The notes under the pieces: generated by a model
Told to the model about the DNA's origin: nothing
What the model saw: only the letters and a program-made list of their open reading frames with translations
Databases searched by the model: none
Assembly: GCF_040529335.1 (NCBI RefSeq)
Contig: NZ_CP159534.1
Coordinates: forward strand, 2,108,001-2,172,000
Direction of reading: 5' to 3'
Origin: Streptomyces sp. HUAS MG91
Lineage (GTDB): Bacteria; Actinomycetota; Actinomycetes; Streptomycetales; Streptomycetaceae
DNA length: 64,000 bases
Position numbers and translations under genes: made by a program
Part shown: positions 58,992 to 64,000 of the stretch, one piece after another
Layout: the number at the start of each line of letters is the position of its first letter
Position numbering within the stretch: the first letter of the stretch is position 1

Positions 58992-59354
58992 TCAGTCGTC
59001 GAACCGCGCCGCCGCCACATACTCCGGCTGCGGATCCAGCGCGGCGGCCAGCCGAAAGTGCCGCCGGGCCTGCTGCGGCCGCGCCCAGCGCTCATAGGTG
59101 CGGGCCAGCGCGAAGTGCGCGAACGCGTTGTCCGGCTCGCGCTCGAGGACGATGGAGAACTCCAGCTCAGCGGCGCGCAACTGCGCGGCGGCGAAGAAGG
59201 CGCGCGCCCGCAGCAGCCGCGCGGCGGTGTTCTCCGGATGCGCGGCGATCACATCGTCGAGCAGCTTCACCGCACCGCGGGGGTCCCGCGCGGCGAGCAG
59301 CTGCTCGGCGGCGCGGTAGTCGATGACGTGCGTCTCCGGGGTGGCGTCGGACAC
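58992..59354 (-). CDS. Tetratricopeptide repeat protein
   Basis: Encodes 120 residues from GTG at 59354, with GGGAG ten bases upstream. Two to three TPR units are evident: YRAAEQLLAARDPRGAVKLLDDVIAAHPEN, TAARLLRARAFFAAAQLRAAELEFSIVLEREPDN and AFAHFALARTYERWARPQQARRHFRLAAALDPQ. Such small TPR proteins serve as protein-protein adaptors. The partner is unknown. Downstream (reading order) is the repeat element. Confidence 0.9.
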   Translation of the reverse strand: MSDATPETHVIDYRAAEQLLAARDPRGAVKLLDDVIAAHPENTAARLLRARAFFAAAQLRAAELEFSIVLEREPDNAFAHFALARTYERWARPQQARRHFRLAAALDPQPEYVAAARFDD

Positions 59355-59436
59355 GGTGTGCTCCCTTCCGGTGTCGACCACGTCAACGCCGTGGCCCATG
59401 AGGGCTATTCCTGCCCGCCCCGCACCGTCAGGACAC

Positions 59437-59820
59437 TCAGCCCAGCGACACGGCGAGCACCATCCCGGTCAGGACGAGCACGGCCCCGGCGATCATGAAA
59501 CTGCGGTCCACACCGGGCCGCTCCCCGCCGAGCAGCACGGTCTCGCGCGGGTCCTCGGTGTCGTAGGCGACGCGGACGACGCCGCCGACGGGCAGCGGCA
59601 GCCGCTTGCCCGCCGGGACCGGCGAGACGACCTCGACGACCTGGCCGTCGCCGGTCGCGAACTGCAGCAGCGGCCGGTCGGACCCGGGCTGCGGCGGCTT
59701 GACCAGCGCCTCGACCACGTTCCCCGCCACCTTCACGCGCCGGGTGCGCTGAAGTCCGTAGGCGCCCGCGAGGAGGGCGACGAGGCCGCCCATCGCGGTG
59801 AACGCCGCCAGAACGATCAT
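59437..59820 (-). CDS. DUF3592 membrane protein
   Basis: Encodes 127 residues. Two hydrophobic helices, at each end ([23 protein letters not shown] and [20 protein letters not shown]), enclose a beta-rich region ([15 protein letters not shown] ... [46 protein letters not shown]), the DUF3592 plan. Function unknown. Its ATG overlaps the coaE stop by four bases (ATGA), so it is made with CoaE. Confidence 0.87.
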   Translation of the reverse strand: MIVLAAFTAMGGLVALLAGAYGLQRTRRVKVAGNVVEALVKPPQPGSDRPLLQFATGDGQVVEVVSPVPAGKRLPLPVGGVVRVAYDTEDPRETVLLGGERPGVDRSFMIAGAVLVLTGMVLAVSLG

Positions 59821-60425
59821 TTCGACGCGGCGTGCGCCCGGCGCACCAGATCGGCCCAGACCGCGTCGACCTGTTCCCGCAGCCGGTCCAGGGACACGTC
59901 GTTGTCGATCACGACGTCGGCGACGGCGAGCCGCTTCTCACGGGTGGCCTGGGCGGCCATCCGGGCCCGCGCGTCCTCCTCGCTCATGCCGCGCAGCCGG
60001 GTCAGCCGGTCGAGCTGGGTCTCGGCGCTCGCGTCCACCACGACGACCAGGTCGTAGAGCGGCGCCAGAGCGTTCTCCGCGAGGAGCGGTACGTCGTGGA
60101 CGACGACCGAGTCCGGTCCCGCCGATTTCTGGAGCTCCGCGGAGCGCGCGCCGACCAGCGGGTGCACGATCGCGTTGAGAGTGGCCAGCTTGTCGGAGTC
60201 GGCGAAGACGATCGACCCCAGCTTGGGGCGGTCGAGCGTGCCGTCCGCCGTGAGGATGTCGTCGCCGAACGCCTCGACGACCGCCGCGAGCCCGGGTGTG
60301 CCGGGCTCGACGACCTCACGGGCGATGCGGTCGGCGTCGATCAGGAGCGCGCCGCGCTCCACCAGGAGCCTCGACACTTCGCTCTTGCCGGAACCGATTC
60401 CCCCGGTCAAGCCCACAGACAACAA
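59817..60425 (-). CDS. coaE: Dephospho-CoA kinase
   Basis: Encodes 202 residues if the TTG at 60425 is used, seven bases after GGGAGG; ATG at 60452 is another choice. It opens [21 protein letters not shown] with the P-loop, then [14 protein letters not shown] (acceptor-binding Asp), [27 protein letters not shown] and RLxxRG ([21 protein letters not shown]). The enzyme phosphorylates the 3'-OH of dephospho-CoA with ATP, the last step in CoA synthesis. Genomic place next to rpsA is typical of actinobacteria. Confidence 0.97.
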   Translation of the reverse strand: MLSVGLTGGIGSGKSEVSRLLVERGALLIDADRIAREVVEPGTPGLAAVVEAFGDDILTADGTLDRPKLGSIVFADSDKLATLNAIVHPLVGARSAELQKSAGPDSVVVHDVPLLAENALAPLYDLVVVVDASAETQLDRLTRLRGMSEEDARARMAAQATREKRLAVADVVIDNDVSLDRLREQVDAVWADLVRRAHAASK

Positions 60426-60484
60426 GTCCGCGCCTCCCACTCGCCTCGGCACCCCGGCCCGCGGGGAGCGTCCTTGCGACGAGC

Positions 60485-61420
60485 CTAGTCGCCTTCCCGC
60501 TCCGCCAGGAACCTCTCGAACTCCAGGCCGATCTCGTCCGCCGAGGGGATCTCCATCGACTCCGCCAGCATGTTGCCCCGCGACTCCGCGCCGGCCGCCG
60601 CGTCGTACTGGTGCTCAAGTCCCTGGACGAGCGCGACGAGCTCCTCGTCGCCCTCCTGGATCTGCCGGTCGATCTCCGTCTGCGTGCGGTGCGCCTCGGT
60701 GCGCAGCGCGTGCGCGATGCCCGGCAGGACCAGACCGGTCGCGGCGGTGACCGCCTCCAGAGCGGTGAGCGCGGCGTCCGGGTACGCGGAGCGCGCGATG
60801 TAGTGCGGAACGTGCGCGGCGACACCGAGCACGTCGAACCCGGCCTGCGTCAGCCGGTACTCGATCAGCGCCTCGGCGCTGCCCGGCACCTGCGCCTCCT
60901 CGAAGGGGCTGCGGTGCCCGGGCACCAGGTCCGTGCGGTTCCCGTGCGGGGTGAGGCCGACGGGCCGGGTGTGCGGCACGCCCATGGGGATGCCGTGGAA
61001 GTTCACCGCGAGCCGGACGCCGAGGCGCTCCACGATCTGCTCGACGGCCGCCGCGAACCGCTCCCACTCCACGTCCGGCTCGGGGCCGGACAGCAGCAGG
61101 AAGGGCGCGCCGGTGGCGTCCTGGACGAGCCGCACCTCGATCGAGGGCACCTCGTAGTCGCTCCAGCTGTCGCGCTTGAACGTCAGCAGCGGGCGGCGGG
61201 CCCGGTAGTCCACGAGCCGGTCGTGGTCGAAGCGCGCCACGAGCTGGTGCGGCAGCGAGTCGAGGAGACGCTCGACGATCTGGTCGCCGGTCTCTCCCGC
61301 GTCGATGTAACCGTCGAAGTGATAGAGCATGACAAGGCCGGCGGACTCCTGGGCGAGCGCCATGTCGACCGTGGCCAGGCCCTTCGGCTCCCATGTGTAC
61401 AAATCCTGCGGATCAAGCAC
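60485..61420 (-). CDS. PAC2-family protein
   Basis: Encodes 311 residues from a GTG. The PAC2 domain covers most of it: [108 protein letters not shown], and [19 protein letters not shown]. Related eukaryotic proteins assist proteasome assembly. Actinobacteria also have proteasomes, so a chaperone or peptide-group ligase-like role is possible but unproved. A coiled C-terminal part follows (residues 230-311). Confidence 0.92.
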   Translation of the reverse strand: MLDPQDLYTWEPKGLATVDMALAQESAGLVMLYHFDGYIDAGETGDQIVERLLDSLPHQLVARFDHDRLVDYRARRPLLTFKRDSWSDYEVPSIEVRLVQDATGAPFLLLSGPEPDVEWERFAAAVEQIVERLGVRLAVNFHGIPMGVPHTRPVGLTPHGNRTDLVPGHRSPFEEAQVPGSAEALIEYRLTQAGFDVLGVAAHVPHYIARSAYPDAALTALEAVTAATGLVLPGIAHALRTEAHRTQTEIDRQIQEGDEELVALVQGLEHQYDAAAGAESRGNMLAESMEIPSADEIGLEFERFLAEREGD

Positions 61421-61464
61421 AGTGACCGCTCCTCCTCGTGTTCTTCAGGGGGAACGCGCGCGGA

Positions 61465-61490
61465 GGGCGCGAGCATTCCCGCTCGCGCCC
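61465..61490. terminator. Hairpin between the amine oxidase and PAC2 genes
   Basis: GGGCGCGAG and CTCGCGCCC form a 9-bp stem with loop CATTCCCG, followed by TTT on the plus strand. On the minus strand it ends the amine oxidase transcript. Confidence 0.75.
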
Positions 61491-61512
61491 TTTCTCGGCA
61501 CCCGCTTACACG

Positions 61513-63129
61513 TCAGCCCGCCATCACGCGCGTGTGCAGCCTGGTCACGGCCCTGCGCGCCGACGTGAACGCGCCGTGCTGCCAGGCGTCGGTGTAGCTG
61601 AGCCAGTCACCGGCGAAGTAGACGCGGCCCGTCGGCTCGTTGAGCGGCTTGTAGCGCGGGTCGTCGGGGCCACCGGGGGTGTTGTGCCAGGCGCCCTCCA
61701 GGTGCGGGGTCTGCCGCCAGTGGTGGGAGAACGACGTGGCGAGTTCCGTGCGGTACTTCTCGCCGTAGATCTTCACGCCCTGCACGACGGCCCGTGCCTC
61801 GCGCGCCGCCGGGCTCAGCTTCGCGTACGCGTCCGCGTCGCCGCCGTAGTTGTAGTACCCGATCATGACGCCGCGCTCGCCGTGGAACCCGTACGACGGG
61901 TGCCAGATGTGGCTGAGGTCCATGTCGGTCTCGGTGATGCCGCCGTAGATCCGGTGGTCGAGCTCCCACCAGCGGGACTTGTACTCCAGGCCGATCTTTC
62001 CGGCGGACTGCGGGGTGATGGCCTCCAGCGCGCTCTGCACGCCGGAGCCGAGGTTGTGCGGGATCTTGGCGAGGATGTTGGGCGGCAGCGCGCCGACGCA
62101 GAAGTCCGCCTCGACCGTTCTGGTGCGTCCGCCCTGCGTGTAGGTGACGACGACCCGGTCGCCCTTGTCGGTGATCCTGCTGACGGCCGCCCCGGTGTGC
62201 ACCCTGCGCGCGCCGATGGCCTTCGTGAGCGCCTTCGGTATCCGGTCCATGCCGCCCACGGGCTGGAACATGAGCATCGCCTGGTCGAAGCCGAACTCGA
62301 AGGAGAAGTACCGGCCGACGCCGCTCGCGAACACCTCGGACGCGGACGGTACGTCACCGAGGAGCACCCCGGGCGTCCCGGTGGCCGCGGGCACGGTCGT
62401 GTAGCCGCGCCGCTCGCCGCCGTCGTAGGTCAGCTTGTCGCCCAGCTCGCCGAAGTCGGCCAGGAAGTCGACGAGCCGTTCCTGGTCGGTGGCGGTCAGC
62501 TCCTTGTCGAGCGCCCCCTTGTTGGTCGCCTTCGCGAGCAGTTCGGAGAGGTAGCCGTACACGTCGGCCTTGGCGGTGCGGTAGCGCACGGGCTTCGTCA
62601 TGCCGGCCGACTCGTTGAAGAGGTAGGCGTCGGCGTTGGTGTTGGTGAACACCTCGATGGGGACGCCGAGTTCACGGCAGTAGTCGAGGGTGACCATCCA
62701 CTGCGGGAGCCGCGCGGGCCCGGCGTTCATGTACTGCCCGTCGCTGAAGCGCGCGGTCTGCTTGTTGCCGTACAGGTCTACGGTCGTGTCGCCGCCCCGC
62801 ACCGTGAAGTTGCGGCCGCCGGTGCGGTCCCTGGCCTCCAGGACCGTACAGTCGTAGCCCGCCTTGCCCAGCTCGTAGGCGGTGGCGAGACCGGCGATGC
62901 CGCCTCCGACGATCACCACCTTCGCGGCGCCCCGCCCACTGAGCGAGAAGTCCCCGGGGCGCGGTGCGCGATAAGGGAGTTCACGCTGTGCGGCCTGCGC
63001 CGTGGGAGCGAGCCCGAGGGCGCCCATGGTGGCGAACATGGCCCCCGCCCCACCGGTGAGCCCGACATTACGCAGAAACTCCCGCCGACTGTTTCCCGTG
63101 CCCGCCGTCTGCCGCTGTGCTGCCGTCAT
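61513..63129 (-). CDS. Tat-exported flavin monoamine/L-amino acid oxidase
   Basis: Encodes 538 residues from ATG at 63129, preceded by GAGGGAG. The twin-arginine signal is SRREFLRNVGLTGGAGAMFATMG with cleavage near AQAAQ. FAD binding: KVVIVGGGIAGLATAYELGKAGYDCTVLEARDRTGGR, then RPVGGMDRIPKAL-like PVGGMDRI, and the C-terminal FAD motif RVYFAGDWLSYTDAWQHGAFTSARRAV. It oxidises an amine or L-amino acid to imine with H2O2 release outside the cell or at its surface; relatives include Streptomyces L-amino acid oxidases. The exact substrate is open. Confidence 0.93.
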   Translation of the reverse strand: MTAAQRQTAGTGNSRREFLRNVGLTGGAGAMFATMGALGLAPTAQAAQRELPYRAPRPGDFSLSGRGAAKVVIVGGGIAGLATAYELGKAGYDCTVLEARDRTGGRNFTVRGGDTTVDLYGNKQTARFSDGQYMNAGPARLPQWMVTLDYCRELGVPIEVFTNTNADAYLFNESAGMTKPVRYRTAKADVYGYLSELLAKATNKGALDKELTATDQERLVDFLADFGELGDKLTYDGGERRGYTTVPAATGTPGVLLGDVPSASEVFASGVGRYFSFEFGFDQAMLMFQPVGGMDRIPKALTKAIGARRVHTGAAVSRITDKGDRVVVTYTQGGRTRTVEADFCVGALPPNILAKIPHNLGSGVQSALEAITPQSAGKIGLEYKSRWWELDHRIYGGITETDMDLSHIWHPSYGFHGERGVMIGYYNYGGDADAYAKLSPAAREARAVVQGVKIYGEKYRTELATSFSHHWRQTPHLEGAWHNTPGGPDDPRYKPLNEPTGRVYFAGDWLSYTDAWQHGAFTSARRAVTRLHTRVMAG

Positions 63130-63275
63130 GTGCAGGGCTCCCTCAGATCCGAGTGATCTTGCGTGACTCGGGGATCCTGGCAATGCCCTGTTACGGCACA
63201 CGGACAACTGTTGTATCGGCCAAGTTTCTGGCGCCCTGTCAGGGGCGCGAGCAACCACGACGGCGCGGCACGAAA

Positions 63276-63315
63276 AAGAACGGCGGGCCGCACCCCCGAA
63301 GGGGTACGGCCCGCC
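63276..63315 (-). terminator. Intrinsic terminator of rpsA
   Basis: On the minus strand GGCGGGCCG pairs with CGGCCCGCC, with an inner CCCC/GGGG stem around TTC, followed by GTTCTTTTTCG. The T-run is rare for this genome and makes a strong terminator, 35 bp after the rpsA stop. Confidence 0.9.
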
Positions 63316-63349
63316 GAACAACTACCTAGCGGAACCCGAAGGGCTCAGC

Positions 63350-64000
63350 TCAGCTCTGACCACCGGCCAGCTTCTCGCGAAGGGCGGCAAGCGCCTCGTC
63401 CGAAGCAAGCGCACCGGAGTTGTCGTCCGACTCCGAGGAGTACGAACCGCCGCCACCGGAGGCAGCCGGGGCCGCGCCGGCGCCGGCGACGGCACCCTCG
63501 GCCTCGGCCTGGGCGTCGGCCTCGCGGGACTTGATGACCTGAGCCTGGTGCTGCTCGAAGCGCTGCTGCGCCTCGGCGTACTGGGTCTCCCAGGCCTCGC
63601 GCTGGGTCTCGAAGCCCTCGAGCCAGTCGTTGGTCTCGGGGTCGAAGCCCTCGGGGTAGATGTAGTTGCCCTGGTCGTCGTAGGACGCGGCCATGCCGTA
63701 CAGGGTCGGGTCGAACTCGACGGCCGACGGGTCGGCGCCGAAGGCCTCGTTGGCCTGCTTCAGCGAGAGGCTGATGCGGCGGCGCTCGAGGTCGATGTCG
63801 ATGACCTTGACGAAGATCTCGTCGTTGACCTGGACGACCTGCTCCGGGATCTCCACGTGGCGCTCGGCCAGCTCGGAGATGTGGACCAGACCCTCGATGC
63901 CCTCGTCCACGCGGACGAACGCACCGAACGGAACCAGCTTCGTGACCTTACCCGGGACGACCTGGCCGATCTGGTGGGTACGGGCGAACTGCTGCCACGG
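63350..64000 (-). CDS. rpsA: 30S ribosomal protein S1 (C-terminal part, start outside window)
   Basis: The frame is open to the window edge; 216 C-terminal residues are seen. The text PWQQFARTHQIGQVVPGKVTKLVPFGAFVRVDEGIEGLVHISELAERHVEIPEQVVQVNDEIFVKVIDIDLERRRISLSLKQANEAF is the last S1 (OB-fold) RNA-binding domain. An acidic and Gln/Ala-rich tail follows, typical of actinobacterial S1 (GGGSYSSESDDNSGALASDEALAALREKLAGGQS). S1 brings mRNA to the 30S subunit. Confidence 0.98.
   Translation of the reverse strand, partial: PWQQFARTHQIGQVVPGKVTKLVPFGAFVRVDEGIEGLVHISELAERHVEIPEQVVQVNDEIFVKVIDIDLERRRISLSLKQANEAFGADPSAVEFDPTLYGMAASYDDQGNYIYPEGFDPETNDWLEGFETQREAWETQYAEAQQRFEQHQAQVIKSREADAQAEAEGAVAGAGAAPAASGGGGSYSSESDDNSGALASDEALAALREKLAGGQS

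Overview
This is a 64 kb piece of a Streptomyces-type actinomycete chromosome. GC is very high, GTG and TTG starts are common, and many stop/start codons overlap. Several actinomycete-specific families occur: an XRE/DUF5753 regulator with its DUF397 partner, a solitary HATPase protein, a PucR-type regulator, a DUF6343 protein, paired TerD proteins and a secreted GH6 enzyme. Gene content and order (uvrB, MHYT protein, glpQ2-like phosphodiesterase, ... coaE, rpsA) look like the core chromosome. I see no rRNA, tRNA, CRISPR array, phage or insertion sequence.

Layout. 1-6.7 kb: the end of a polar amino acid ABC transporter operon, a type II dehydroquinase facing an MHS-family permease, a ChaA-type antiporter, a small stress-type protein and a TerC protein with a probable manganese riboswitch. 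6.9-14.4 kb: two TerD-family genes, uvrB, an MHYT membrane sensor, a secreted GlpQ-type phosphodiesterase with a PHO-box-like leader, and an alkyltransferase. 14.4-24.7 kb: an MFS exporter, cupin and GlsB-like proteins, formaldehyde dehydrogenase, the psuG-psuK pseudouridine pair, a 76-bp tandem repeat array, a methyltransferase, CorA, a kinase-like protein with a broken P-loop, and DUF2293 and DUF1772 proteins. 24.7-31.7 kb: an orphan gltD, a MocR regulator, the regulator/DUF397/HATPase cassette with a palindromic operator and a probable leaderless promoter, and small proteins.

31.9-38.8 kb is the most unusual part. A secreted trypsin-like protease is followed by a 4.56-kb gene for a 1519-residue exported protein: signal segment, unknown N-domain, ricin-type lectin, about 630 residues of alanine-rich helical stalk, a cysteine-rich pre-toxin region, and a C-terminal deaminase-fold domain with HSE and SPCxxC motifs. 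The next gene encodes a 151-residue protein of no recognised family, placed where an immunity protein is expected. I read this as a polymorphic toxin-immunity module. A strong GC hairpin lies between the two genes.

38.8-64 kb: a FUSC-type membrane protein, convergent 2'-5' RNA ligase and nucleotidyltransferase genes overlapping in repeat-coded tails, a SigB/F-type sigma gene ending in five 13-bp tandem repeats and a perfect terminator palindrome, a cation efflux protein, a lipoprotein, GH6 with a repetitive linker, an NCS1 permease with a divergent GntR regulator and a 16-bp operator palindrome, a NarK-type permease, an M20 peptidase-YfcC transporter operon, small genes, a frameshifted methyltransferase, a GNAT-like acyltransferase, a PucR-type regulator, a secreted SGNH lipase, coaE, a PAC2 protein, a Tat-exported flavin amine oxidase, and the 3' end of rpsA with its terminator.
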